Positions 33,841 through 45,892 of a DNA stretch of 64,000 nucleotides are shown piece after piece. Source of the stretch: Lactuca virosa (taxonomy: Eukaryota; Streptophyta; Magnoliopsida; Asterales; Asteraceae). The stretch lies in NCBI GenBank assembly GCA_928212115.1, contig CAKMRJ010005412.1:253992483-254056482 (forward strand), given 5' to 3'. How positions within the stretch are numbered: position 1 is the stretch's first letter; each line of letters begins with the position of its first letter. The notes beneath the pieces were generated by a model. That model was not told where the DNA came from, made no database searches, and saw only the letters and a list, made by a program, of their open reading frames with translations. The position numbers were made by a program, and so were the translations under genes.

Positions 33841-34943
33841 GCCTTCGCTGGCCGACTCTCAGTTGCACGCAAAGAAGCAGATGCAGATCCATGTGCTGAC
33901 CCCTGCACGAGCTGAGGGCACTCGGCCTTCCGGTGGCCGATTTGGTTGCAATGGAAGCAAACCGAGAACCCCTTGGGGCAATCCTTCGCCATGTGCCCCT
34001 CCTTGCCACATTTGTAGAAAATCCCCGCATGAGACGAACCCTCATGGCTCTTACCGCACTTGCCACAAGTGCGGCCCTTCTGGCCCCCAGCTCTGGTATC
34101 AGCGGGCTTAGCCCGCTTCGTCGCCAGCTGCGACTGTACTGGTCCCCGGTCCCTACCTCGGGACTCCTCCTCCTCCCTGGTCTGCAGCTCAAGCTCAATC
34201 TCCCTCCTCCTGGCATTGGCCTGAAGCTTGGCCAATGTCCTGTACGACGAGTTCGCCACGAACTCTCGTATATCCCTCCTCAGTATGCTCAAATATCGGC
34301 TCACACGTGCCTGCTCAGTGGACACGTGCTCAGGGAAAAACATCGCCCTCTCGTGAAACATCCTTGAAATCCCAGTCACTGACTCTGTCTTCTGCTTGAG
34401 AGACAGAAACTCCTGTGCCAACTGTTCCCTCTCCACCGGGGGAACATACTCGTCTCGGAACAACTGAACAAATCTCTCCCATGTCACTGCAGCAGGATCT
34501 GCAGAGGTAAAGCTGGCTGTCACAAACTTCCACCAGTCCTTCGCCCCCAAGCGAAGCCGGTTCAGCGCAAACCGAAATCTCAAGTGATTTGGGCATGAAC
34601 ATGTGTAAAAACACCCCTCGATATCAGAGATCCATCTCATCGCAGCAATCGGATCCTATGTCCCATCAAACTCCGGTGGCTTCGTGTTGCTGAACTCCCG
34701 GAACAACAACGAGTCACCTCCCTGTGGCCTAGCAGCGGCGACAGCTGCAGTGGTGGCAGCAGCAGCAGCCTCAGTGACAGCAGCGTATCGCTCATCAAAT
34801 GTCTCTATCAGGGTGGTCTTAATAGACCCAAACATCTTGGGAATCTCTGCTCGGATGGCTGCGGCCACCTCCTCATGAATCATCCTCCGAATCTCATCAT
34901 CACTAGTCCCACTGCCTCCAGGGTTGTGGCGTGTACCCACCAT
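33774..34943 (-). pseudogene. Gypsy gag with three zinc-knuckle-like motifs, one stop
   Basis: It starts MVGTRHNPGGSG at 34943. Capsid-like sequence follows (WISDIEGCFYTC, WERFVQLFRDEYVP, FLSLKQ). A nucleocapsid block CGKCGKSHEG, CGKEGHMAKDCP and CFHCNQIGHRKAECP lies near 33910-34090. An in-frame TAG at 34656-34658 splits it. Confidence 0.88.
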
Positions 34944-35558
34944 GATGCCTCTGAAACACAACACAAAATCATCAGAGACTCGCTCGAGCATACTCACACT
35001 CGATCACCCATCCCTACTTGTTCCTTAGCTTCCTATGGATTATTACTTGGGTTGCATACAGATCTGGTGTTTTCAGTAGTACGGGCCCAATACTACCTTC
35101 CATACCCGACCTGTAGTCACCCTAAGTCCTCCTAGGATTCTAATTCCCAAGTACTCTATCTCTCTCGAATATCAGACTACTCTCGTCTCAAAATTCTCTC
35201 TCTAAGTGCTCCTGCTCACTACTCTCATTAGCACATACTCAAAGCACATAACAGGTAACAACGACTCCTAAGCTAAGGCATCACAAATTAGGCAACCCTA
35301 GCCCTAAGATATGAAATACCTAGATCATTCTCTAGCATGCATCGCTATCATTTCATAATTATCTCATAACACACTAAGTAAGGGTATTTTGGGAAATCAC
35401 CGTTCAAGCTCTGGCTGATTGTACACACTGCTCCATCTTGATTTTTTCTTAAAACTCTTTCTCTTTTTAGAAAAATTCATTTCTTTTGAAATTTTTTCTC
35501 AAATCCTCAGTTTGAGTCCAGACATACCCGAAGGTGCATCCGGATCCCTCAAACCAAG

Positions 35559-35570
35559 ACTCTGATACCA
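35559..35570 (-). other. Primer-binding site (tRNA-iMet) next to the right LTR
   Basis: The minus strand reads TGGTATCAGAGT, one mismatch to the initiator tRNA-Met complement, 3 bp after the LTR end at 35574. Confidence 0.85.
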
Positions 35571-35573
35571 ACT

Positions 35574-37007
35574 TGTAACAACGTAAATTTTCAACCAAAA
35601 TTTTCAAATTTTTAAAACACATTTTTCTCAATTCAAACACCCTCCAAAAGTATTATAGTATCAAATCATCAAACACATATACCAAAAACTGAATATATAA
35701 CAAATCAAGGATCCTCTCAAAACATGACTCAAATCTCTGACGTGTGTACAATCAAGCCGGCGCCTTCCCGTGATCCTGAGAAGTACCTGAAACACATAAC
35801 ACATAACACGGTAAGCACAAAGCTTAGTGAGTTCCCCAAAATACCACTCATATCTCATCAGCCTCTCATGGCTATACTCAGATAAGACCCTCTGGTCAAA
35901 TGTGTCTCAGTGGGACCCTCCGGTCCCAAAACTCAGGTGGACCCTCCGGTCCCTCAACTCAGTAACTCAATAAAACGCAACATACATATCACAAAGACAA
36001 ATATGCAGAATATCTCAATACACGGTATATGCACATAAGACCCTCCGGTCACACATAGGTTACCACTCAAGGTAAGTATAGTGAGAAGACTCACCTCGTA
36101 AGAACTCGGTTAATCTCGAACTCGAATCACCGGTCTAGCCTCAGCCTAACACAAAGATAATAATCCCTAATTAATAAGGCTCTCACTGAAGCTAAACTAA
36201 CCCTTCTACAAACTCACAGAAGGGAAAAAGACCATTTTACCCCTCTACGGTCTTATAGTCCACAAATTTACCAAACCCTAAAAGTCAACCGATAGTCAAC
36301 GACAGGGAGTACGATGCGCGTACCAACTCTCTATGTTGGGCGTACTCGGCTGCCATGCAGGCATCGGGGATGCTCGACCCCTACGTTGCGCGTACTGGGA
36401 TTACACCTAACGTACGTCCCAATTTCACTCTCCTCACATTTTTGGTCTTAATCAGTTAAGACCTTGGCTCATATCACAGATCTGGACTCCCTAATATCTC
36501 TTAATCCATAAAGTCAGTGACTTTAAGCCTTTGCATGGCTGATTAGGTCACAAATACTCAAAACACCCATCCTCTTTCCTCATGAAGCTCATATCTCATG
36601 CATGGCTTACTCCTAACGTCCAAGATTGGATTTTTATGACTTTACTCCACAAAATACACTAAAAGGGGGTAGATCAAGGTCTCTGGAGCTCATTATCTCA
36701 TAAAGTCTCCATCTTTTGGGACAAAACCCTAAAATACTCCATATAAATGCACAAATCAAAAGAGTGAGAAAGCTTGAAGCTTTATACCTCTATGTGAAGC
36801 TTTCCACACAGCTAAGCTCAGATCCAAAAGCCTGGACTCTCACTCCTTCTTCTCTAAGGCTTCTACTCCACTTCAAGAACACAAGATTACACTCACAAGC
36901 TCTCAAATGCACTCACAAGCTATAAGAACGAAGATTTAGGGTTAGGAGGGTTTGGTGTCTGGGAATGGTGGCCAGGAATGAGGTCATCACATCCTTTATA
37001 TAGGGTC
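35574..37007 (-). repeat. Right LTR (5' LTR), truncated in U3
   Basis: Matches the left LTR closely from CGTTGTTACA through the TATA box (36995-37002), then breaks off at 37007 (tagggtc|gttaat). The outer ~200 bp, including the upstream palindromes, are missing. A patch near 36397-36425 differs from the left LTR. Confidence 0.85.
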
Positions 37008-37127
37008 GTTAATACAGAAGAAGAAGAAGACGAATTGGTGCATATGAAGGACCTTAAAGAGGAGTCTAATAAGTCACTCGAAGTAAAAAAGAAAGAAAAA
37101 GAAGAGTATCGTGAAGCTTCCCAGTCG

Positions 37128-37160
37128 CCATGACGTGGAGGCAATAGTTCCACGTCGTGG
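37128..37160. promoter_or_regulatory. Pair of CCACG-N-CGTGG palindromes, internal
   Basis: ccatgacgtgg at 37128-37138 and ccacgtcgtgg at 37150-37160, starts 22 bp apart. Function unknown. Confidence 0.5.
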
Positions 37161-38043
37161 GCAATAAAAGAAGATTATGATTTTTCTGTTGTTGAGCCGT
37201 ATCGACCACCTCTTCCTTTCCCATCTCGTGCTAAGGAAAATCTGGTTAAGCAAGGAAACACAATGTTCATGGAGCATAAAGAACTTGAAGAGCAATTGGA
37301 AAAAGAAGAAAACCATTCAAAACCTCCAGTTCAACGCCAATGATTTTTGAGGTATTTGCTTTTACAAGACCACCAGATCAAGTCACATAGCTGATTGAAG
37401 AAAAAGAAGAAGAGAGTGATGAGTCTCATTTTGACAAGAAAACTCCGGAAAGAGACAAGACAAAAGCTAAAGACACGGAATGAAGAAAGAACCCAAGCGG
37501 AAACATAAAGAATATGTCAACCCAACAAGGCAAGAAAGTTCAAGAAAGGCATTCAATAGAAGGGTTGCTTACAAACGAGTAAGGTTCAAGATGATGGAGA
37601 ACGGGGAGGTTACACTTCCACCCGACGCAACGTAGAATGGGAAGGAGTCCGACTCACGACTCTTCAAAAAGAAGCGCTTCTCGGGAGGCAACCCGATTTT
37701 TATGAGTTTGCATTTTCGTTTCCTTTTGATTTGTTTTAGTTTTTAATTTTTAATTTTTAGTTTTTTTAGTATAACCGAATGATGATGTGTTCCTCTAGCT
37801 CTTGATCTTATTTTATAGCGTTAAACGAAAGTAAAGCAGTGAAGGAGCTTAAATTGAAGAAGCCGTGCGATTTTTGAAGATCATAATTGAAGAACAAGTT
37901 TTTGAATAAGTGTGGGGTTCCCACATAATGAAGAGAAAAGCATTTTGAAGCATATTTACTGAAAAGAAGAGTGGGAATGGTCTTACACATAAAAAAGAGT
38001 CGATGCCCCCTGTTTCAATCTTAGAAGATTCTCTGAGAAGACA

Positions 38044-38075
38044 CCACGACGTGGCGTTACTTTCCCACGTCGTGG
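38044..38075. promoter_or_regulatory. Second pair of CCACG-N-CGTGG palindromes, internal
   Basis: ccacgacgtgg at 38044-38054 and ccacgtcgtgg at 38065-38075, starts 21 bp apart, with opposite central base as in the pair at 37128. Function unknown. Confidence 0.5.
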
Positions 38076-39235
38076 CAGCGGTTCAACGCATTTTTCAAGA
38101 ATGGTTCTTTGATTTCATTCGATCTGGCACATTTGCATTCACAAGAAGAATGTCCAGAAGTACTGTTTCCACCAATTATACAAGATGTTCAAGTTTTCCA
38201 CACTTTCAGAGTTAATGTCGCCACTACTACCCCAGGGGAGTCTGTTCCTTTTTCTCCTTTTTATTGCTTTATATTATTTTTTGCATACAATGAGGCATTG
38301 TATGTAATAAGTGTGGGGTAGGGGTCGAAAAAGTAAATTGCTAGAAAATTTAAAAATTTAGAAATAAATTTAGAAATAGATTTGAAATAATAGTCTAAAA
38401 ATTGAATCTAGTAATAGTTTTAACTTAAGTTGCTAGTGTTATATGGGATGATCTAATGCGAGCTCAAATGTTTAATTGAGCCAACATATGTTATAGTATA
38501 TTTGTGGCTTCCCAAGTCTTAGTGAAAAGTCATGAAATATGAAAGGTAATCTGGTAGTTTATATGGCATAATATGTTTTGCAGCCTGTACCTGAAATCTA
38601 TCCAAGAGAGTTAATGTAGTCATTGCACTTAGACTAATACCTTTAACCAATAAAGGTTGAAGTTAATCTCCCTAGCTTAAGCATGTAGTATTTGAGCGGA
38701 AAAGGTAAGATATATGTTAAAAAAAGAGAGAGAAATTACAAAAAAAAAAAACAGTTGTAAGAATTTTGGAGCTATCAAGTATGAAGATCAAAAGATCAAA
38801 ATTCCGAAGAATCAAAAGTTGAAGATACCAAAAATCAAACAAAAGGAGGTGAATTCAAAGAAATCAAAGACCAATTATTCAAAGAAGTGAAGAATTTCGA
38901 GAGCTCCATTGTGGTATCAAAAGTTGTAATTTTTCTAGATTATGTATGCTTGGGTAGCTTAACAAAAATACCTTGAGGTTAAGAAAGATTTCTGAGGATT
39001 GATTCGGAGGGTTGCAAAAATGAGTGTCGTATAAGCTAAAGGGTGAAGGTTCATAAGGATTGTGAGTATTTAGAATTGAGAAGTTTTTAGGAACCTTAGA
39101 CACAAATATGCGCATTGAGGTCTTGGTATAATGGCTGAGTTCAAAATGGATTGTCTTATATGATATTGGTGATGAAAGTTAGACTTAAAAAATTAGTTTG
39201 CTTGGGGGCAAGCAAAAGTTAAGTGTGGGGTATTT

Positions 39236-39240
39236 TGATA

Positions 39241-39323
<83 letters not shown>

Positions 39324-40731
39324 CATCATATCTTAATACTTTTAGCTATAATTATGCTTATTATAGAACAAAAGGTACTTATTATGTTTAATATCTGTTA
39401 TGTAGCATAAAAGACATGCTCGAAAGCAACATGGAAGTTGAAAGCAGGAAAATGCGAGCTTAGGCAAGAAGAAGACACAAGAAAGATGTTGTTGGACAGC
39501 TTGACCCCTCGTCAGTATTTTGACCATATCTCATGACTCGTAACTCCGATTGACGAGATTCAAAATGATCTGAAAACTAGACACAATTTCGGATGACTTT
39601 CCTGTTTTGAGAAAAGTCGGATTTTCAACCACCACGACGTGGTGACCCCACTTGGAGAATACGGGATAAACTTGAGGACCACGACGTGGTGTCGAGATTT
39701 TTGGTAACTATATATATCTTGGACATTAGGTCGGTTCCATAGGAGAGAGGGTTGAAGGCTGCGACTATTAACGAAAAAAATACTCTTCCAAGACCCCTTT
39801 GAGGGCAGAATTCAACTAGAGATCAAAGAATAAAGAGATTGGAGCAAGGATTCGCATCTACACATTCGGTTTGCTTAGTTTAATCATGATTAGTCTAGTT
39901 TCCCTTATGTTTATGTGTTTTCCAGCTGTGATTATGGGCTAAAAACCCTTGCTTTCGTTTAGTTAGATGAAACCTAAAACTATGAGTTAGTTTCTTACTT
40001 TATGGATTATATGAATTTGGTTTATGCATGTGTTTGATTATCATTACCTAGCATGTTAAAGTTTGTAACTTTGTTGCTTAATTTCAAGTGTAGTGTAGCT
40101 TAGTGACCATTAAATTACATGAACTTGATTACCTAGTGATTTAGTGACCATTAAATTGCTAGAGCTAGGATCGACCAAATCTTAGATAAGTAATAAAAGT
40201 AACAAATTTAAATGTGCTGGAGAACATAATTGTGACCATAATGGTGTTTGTTTAGATAAATCTTACATAACCCATCTATAATGAATAAGTAATTTTGTGT
40301 TTTGCTTGTGTATGATCATACAAGGTAGTTCATGAATTTGGTGAAAATATTAGTAAATTTGGACTTGAATTGCTGATTACAATAACTTGGTAACCAACTT
40401 CATTAGTCAATAAATAAGAACTAACCATAGGAAAAAGGTGGATTCGAAACTAAACGAAAGTGTTTGAGTATATTGATTACAATCGTTTTTATTTGAGTAC
40501 TTAAGTTTTTCTGAACTTGTAAAATCAGATAAAACCCCCACTTTTAGTTGTTTTTCTTAGTTTAGCTTTTAGTAATTATTTTATTAATTAAATATCGTTC
40601 CCTGTGATCGACACCCGACTTACCCAAGCTATACTATAATCTGACTAGGTACACTGCCTATATGTGCATAGTTAGTATAAGTTTGTTAGGTTATAAATTT
40701 AAAAGTTGATAGGTATATTTTGTGCACAACA
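39236..40731 (+). repeat. Athila/Tat-like 3' LTR, 1496 bp
   Basis: TGATATGTGCATAT...TGTGCACAACA, preceded by the polypurine tract. It contains (AT)n at 39246-39321, two CCACGACGTGG palindromes (39632-39642, 39679-39689), a TATATATA box at 39709-39716, and 'gatcgacacccgacttaccc' near its end. Confidence 0.7.
39246..39321. repeat. (AT)n microsatellite in LTR
   Basis: Unbroken AT dinucleotides close to the LTR start. Confidence 0.95.
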
Positions 40732-42245
40732 ATACCATGTTCGGGAACTTAGTAAGCAGAATATGTGGATAATCACAAATTTTACTTGATGTTTCTTTGT
40801 TTTCGGATTACAAAAATAACATAGCATTTTTCACTTTACAAACCTAACCGCATGATCCAAAATTGGGTCTCCCTTTTTAAAGGAAATACGAAATGTGGTA
40901 CCCACCACGTCCTAAATCATTATTCAGAATCTCTCAAAGCAAGACGAAATGGATTCAAATGTGGAATTGAATAGAGATTATGTTGTACCATGTAATATTT
41001 CTACATTCTAATTTGTCGTTAGTCTTATAATAAATTTTATGTAGTCCAAAATTCAAAATCAGCAGTCCGAAACAAAAATCCAATTCCAAAATCCAAAGAA
41101 TTTATCCGAAATGGATGGGGTTTTCAAATTGAATAGGTTCTCAATGTATGTTCTCCAGTAGTTGGACTTCATTTTTATATTTATTTGAGTAATTACATAG
41201 TACAAACTATAACTTTCTTTTCCGAAATAAAAACTCTAATTTGAAATCCAAGGAACATGTTTGAATTATTGTTATTTTTTTTCTTTACATTAGGTTATTC
41301 CTTTGCAATAGGTTATCAATATGTGATGTTTCTTTTCCGAATTTGGTATTATTTTTTAAAATGTATTTTTACAAAACATAAACTTAAATGTGAAATGTGA
41401 TGAACTAATCCAAAGTGTAAACCATATATTATCTTTACTTACTTAATTATGGTACTTTGAAACTTTGTTATTTCACCAAAACCCTTTGTACGATGATTCG
41501 TTGACTATAAAGTTTAACCAAAACATTTGGAAAATACTTGCCAAGCTACAATCTATTTTGGAGTGTGAGATGTTTTTCAAGAATTCATGATTCGACTAAC
41601 GGCCTGATATCTAGTTGCAAAAATATACACGGTGTTATACAGTACCTCTTATGTAAGGAAGTATGTACAAATCCATAATCTGGTAGAGGAAATATATTTT
41701 ATGGTAGATAATTAATAGTTATATTTCAAACAGTGAGGGTTTTTTCTCATCATAGGTTTGTAATATGAATATATTAGTCCTGGATTGACATCAATAGAGT
41801 TTTAGAAGTGGGTGTTTGTGTTTGTACAACCGACTTGCTCGGTGAAGTTGGTTGTTTCCAACTTTTTGCATTATCTTTTGGCTAACTTTGAACAACCATT
41901 ACTTGCTTATATGATCTCCTAATGAACTGATTTCTTCACTTCATGTAGTTCCTTGTCTTGAGTTATATTTTAGCCTTTTTAAATCCCCTTAATTTGTTAC
42001 TCAATCCTTCATTTGAAATAACAATAAAAATACAAAAGGTCAGATTAATTGGGTCGGGGGGTTGCCTCACCCTGTGTTAGCTATTTCTTTGTTCTAGTTC
42101 ATTGTTATGTCTAGTTATTTGCTAGCTTAATAATACTCGTTTTAAAAATTGATCTCACCACTCTAGAAAAAGTATTATGCCATTTTCTTCAAACTTATTG
42201 TGTAAGGATGCACTCTTTTACTATTTTAAAATGAAATTTAGGAAG
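40732..42245. other. Unassigned AT-rich region
   Basis: No gene or element ends recognised; only short meaningless frames. Confidence 0.5.
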
Positions 42246-43174
42246 TGTTAGGTTGCCCGACTTCAAAACAGATGTCCAAGAATCAAGAAATTGTCTTTAG
42301 CTCAAGCTCTATATCTTGAGGAAGCTTTCCCGGTTAAAGAGATTAAGCAAGTCGTGTGGGGTGTGGTAATGAAAAATCCATGGGTCGAGATATCTTTATT
42401 TTAAGCTTTTCTAAAAGGTAATAATACTTATTGAAAAAAAATATTATGGAGTTTGTTCCGGAATTTCATGAGGATTCAGTTATGTCTTGAAGGTGTAAAT
42501 TATTGTTTTTACTCTTATTCTTAAAGAATGAAGAAAATGGAAATGTAAGTTGTTAAATGTGACTTGAGCATTTGGAATCAAAGTTGGAGCATTTGGGATC
42601 ATACTAGAGCATTTTAATTAAAGGTGCTCCTGGTTGTATAAAGGTTATCCATTGGTGTAAAGGTGTTCCTAGTTGTACAAAGGTCTTCTCTTGGTCTAAA
42701 GGTGCTCCTGGTTGTATAAAGGCACTCTCTTGGTGAAAAGGTGGTCCTGGTTGTGCAAATGTGCTCTCTTGGTCTAAATGTGCTCCTAGTGGTACAAAGG
42801 TGCTCTCTTGGTCCAAAGGTTCTCCTGGTTGTGCAAAGGTACTCTCTTGGTACAAAGGTACCATCTTAGAGAAAAAGTGCAACTTGGTTCTAAAGTGCTC
42901 TTGGTGAGAAGGTGCTACTTTCATGGTGATTGCATTCTAGGTGCATGGTTGGTGTCTATGCACATTCCTTAAAGTGGAAGTGTTTAGAAGCGATTGCATG
43001 ACATGATGTGATTAGGTTGAATCTCTGCTAAGTTGTACCTATAATATCTATTTTAGAACTCTTGAATAAGAATATTTCCTCTTGTCTGTGAACGTAGGTC
43101 AACTTGACCGAACAACGTAAATATTGTGTCTTTATGTGTGTGGTTTCATGAGTTATCCGCTTTACTTCCTAACA
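42246..43174 (+). mobile_element. Copia-type 5' LTR plus leader remnant
   Basis: The 929-bp LTR has inverted ends TGTTAGG...CCTAACA, followed at 43177 by TGGTGTCAGAGT, a near match to the initiator-Met PBS. About 250 bp of leader follows, but no coding and no second LTR, so the element is truncated. Confidence 0.75.
42618..42870. repeat. 39-bp minisatellite in the Copia LTR
   Basis: About 6-7 units of 'ggtgctcctggttgtacaaa' plus 'gtgctctcttggtctaaa'. The 39-bp period keeps a minus-strand frame open with a 13-residue repeat (QPGAPLDQESTFV-like), which I regard as a by-product. Confidence 0.9.
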
Positions 43175-43189
43175 AGTGGTGTCAGAGTT

Positions 43190-43662
43190 TGACAAGTGAC
43201 ATTATATATGTTTTGATTTTTGACAAGTGACGTCTGATTCATAACATAAATGATTGTGAACACAATGATGTGGGTCTTATGGCGATATCAAAACTCTAGT
43301 CTTTTGTAGTAGAAAACAAAAACGAGAGACTGTTATGGCACAATAGTTGATTAATCTTGTTATTGGTTCGTTTATAAGAATTGAAAAATTGTTATAAATG
43401 TGGTTTCTTGGATTCAAAACTCTCTTGTTAATCTTTTGTAATTGTCTCTTTCCCTAACACATTAATAGTGTAACTTATAAAAATCCAGTTGTTCAAATAA
43501 AAAAAAAAGAGAATCATATTCAACACAACTTTAACCTACTTTTTTTAATTTGTATTTCTACATTTTTATATTTCTTTTCTTTCTCTTTGTAATTAATAAT
43601 CGTAAACACGCTATGTACGCAGCACATTGACCGAACATGAACGTTGTAAGAAATACATTGAC
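43190..43662. other. Copia leader remnant and unassigned sequence
   Basis: Non-coding sequence after the PBS ('gacaagtgac' occurs near 43191 and 43229), fading into AT-rich DNA. Nothing else seen. Confidence 0.4.
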
Positions 43663-43676
43663 CTAACGTAGATATG

Positions 43677-43824
43677 TTTTTTTTTCTGAACGACGGAGTT
43701 AGTGGTTAGTAGTTAGTATAACGAAAGCAGTTAGTATCACGAAACCGTCAACGCCTGGATTAGAACTCGAGACCTCCAAGCTAAGAGGCAAAGCCTCTAC
43801 CAAATGGGCTAGTCCCACTTGGCC
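43677..43824 (-). mobile_element. tRNA-derived SINE with target duplications
   Basis: On the minus strand a tRNA-like head has an A-box-like TAGCCCATTTGGTAGAGG and a B-box-like GAGTTCTAATCC, then a short body with 'actaactactaaccactaac' and an A tail (T run at 43677-43685). Flanks ctaacgtagatat (43663-43675) and ctaatgtggatat (43825-43837) are a 13-bp duplication with two transitions. Confidence 0.75.
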
Positions 43825-43964
43825 CTAATGTGGATATATTATACTTAACAAAATGTAATATTTCACTAATGATTAAATGGTATAAAATATATAAATAAAT
43901 AAACGAGGTGCTACTTGGTTAACTTTTTTTATTTCAGTTCTATTTTTGTCATTTTCCTGCATAT

Positions 43965-44205
43965 ATTATGTATGTAATATACTTTTGTACAACAAGAAAT
44001 CTTGTGGAACATTATCGACGACAAGAAGACCTAAATTGTGTAGAGGATCTTTCCTTTGTCTAATTAAAAAGGACATTAGTTCGTAGATTATGTATGTAAT
44101 ATACTTTTGTACAACAAGAAATCTTGTGGAACATTATCGACGACAAGAAGACCTAAATTGTGTAGAGGATCTTTCCTTTGTCTAATTAAAAAGGACATTA
44201 GTTCG
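43965..44205. repeat. 122-bp tandem duplication adjoining a hAT element
   Basis: Copy 1 at 43965-44086 and copy 2 from 44087 are essentially identical. Copy 2 runs into the hAT element at 44206. Confidence 0.95.
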
Positions 44206-44992
44206 TAGGGGTGAGCATGGTGCGGTTCGGTGCGGTTTTTGGCCAAAACCAAACCGAAAACCGCAACTTCGGTTTTTTGAAGTTTAGAAACCGCACCGTT
44301 CGGTTTTTATGCGGTTTGGTTTTTGCGGTTTTTTTTCGGTTTTTTGCGGTTCGGCTTTTCTTTGCGTTTTTTTGTAAATTTTTTTATTTGGTTTTTTGTT
44401 TTGCCTTTTTACTAAAACTCACGTAACTCAACGAGTTAGTTTAACTCGGATGAGAAGTGTTAATCATTTTTTGAAAAACTTTATGTAGAGATGAGGAGAG
44501 TCAAATTTTTCATCCCCAACAATGTGCGACTCCTCAAAGATGTAGGTTAAAAGCCATAGACTTGACTCTCTTATATGAAATGTGAAAATGATGAAAGTTT
44601 TATCTCAAATGCGATGAGGGATACTCTTATAAGGCTGACAAAATTAAAGCCCAAATGATATCTTCAAGATGAACCGATACCACCACCTCTTGGTTTGAAA
44701 TCAAATAACATAACCACTCATCCAATATACTTCTAATATAATATGAATTAAATATAATATTTGTTTCACAGGTACATACGATAATATTAATTAATGTATT
44801 CATAAAAATGATACTATCAATCACTAGTTCTCTTAATATTAAAATGTTAAAGAATATAATAAACATTATTTGTTCTTGTAAATATCACTATATGTATGCT
44901 TAAAAATATACAATCATCCTCTGATAAGATAGATATTTATATTTATAGAAATTTTAATTGTCATGAGTTCTTGTTCTTACAAATATCAACAC

Positions 44993-45073
<81 letters not shown>

Positions 45074-45243
45074 GGTGCGGTTCGGTTTTTGCGGTTTTAC
45101 AAGACTAGAAACCGCACCGCACCGAACATTTTCGGTTTGTGCAAAACTAAAAACCGCACCGTCGGTTTTCATTTCGGTTTCGGTTTTTCGGTTTCGGTTT
45201 ATGCGGTTTTTTCGGTTTGCAGTTCGGTTTTTGCTCACCTCTA
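44206..45243. mobile_element. hAT-type non-autonomous element 2, perfect 8-bp TSD
   Basis: The 1038-bp element is flanked by ttagttcg (44198-44205 and 45244-45251), with ends TAGGGGTGAGCA and TGCTCACCTCTA. Both subterminal regions are dense in 'ggtgcggttcggtttt' words in inverted orientation. The centre has (AT)n at about 44997-45071. No transposase. Confidence 0.9.
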
Positions 45244-45251
45244 TTAGTTCG

Positions 45252-45892
45252 TACAACTTCCAAAAGAGATTTGATGTTACAACACATTATATTATTAGTT
45301 TTTTTAGAAAGAAAAGTCTCCCTAACGAGGATGTCTAGACAAGTTACACACACCTCGACTAATTCTCGATGCACATCTCGACTAATCTCATGTGCTGACA
45401 TAAAATTATGTCTCATGTCATGTAGTCACTGTAAATATACATCCAAATACACACAAAAATAACATATTCCACAGGTCGTACCGGTGTAACACAACCATAG
45501 TTAGATATTGTTAGATCAAATAACACTGTCTATTTTTATTTATTTATTTATTTTGTAATTTCATAAAAAATTGTATATTTAATTGTTACCTAATTTAAAT
45601 ACCCGTTCATATACTAAATTTAGACATGTTTAATTTAATTTGAAATAACAACAAAGATGAATTGATATGTTCATTAATCACCATCAAGGTGACCTACCAG
45701 TGATCATTTGATACGAAACATTTTAAAATAGAGTTCATTTAAATTTGAATCTCACAAGTTTTAACTTTGATGCAGCATGCTGTTTAATTTTTTTTTAAAA
45801 ATTTGATATGTTATTAGCTTGGTCATTGATGGAGGTTTAAGGGATGATATTTGAGTTGATTATTGTATGTTTTTACATTTATTTCTTTTTAT
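45252..45892. other. Unassigned AT-rich region
   Basis: No gene recognised. Probably includes the target side of the minus-strand LINE fragment's 3' end. Confidence 0.5.

Larger units (their letters stand above)
29257..37007 (-). mobile_element. Truncated Gypsy chromovirus (Tekay/del-like) with LTR-internal-LTR-internal order
   Basis: On the minus strand the order is: 5' LTR (37007-35574, its upstream part missing), PBS, gag-pol (34943-31070), polypurine tract, second LTR (31052-29427), then another PBS and ~155 bp of internal leader to 29257. The second leader repeats 35407-35558. The element is inactive, with stops in gag and RT, a gag/pol frameshift and a lost integrase core. Family assignment rests on the RT sequence and the C-terminal chromodomain-like region. 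Confidence 0.85.
37008..40731 (+). mobile_element. 3' part of an Athila/Tat-like Gypsy element
   Basis: Internal sequence without intact coding (37008-39235) includes 'cttctcgggaggcaacccgat', a word usual after the last ORF in this group, and 'ttgggggcaagcaaaagttaag' before a polypurine-like agtgtggggtat (39223-39234). The 3' LTR follows. The left part is cut off by the Gypsy block at 37007. Confidence 0.65.

Noticed and set aside
39198..39410. 70-codon frame on the + strand
   Set aside because: Mostly translated AT microsatellite in the Athila/Tat-like LTR.
44993..45256. Frame rich in Asn/Arg/Lys (KNRTANRKNRINRNRK)
   Set aside because: Product of the ggttttcggtttt words at the hAT subterminal region, not a protein.
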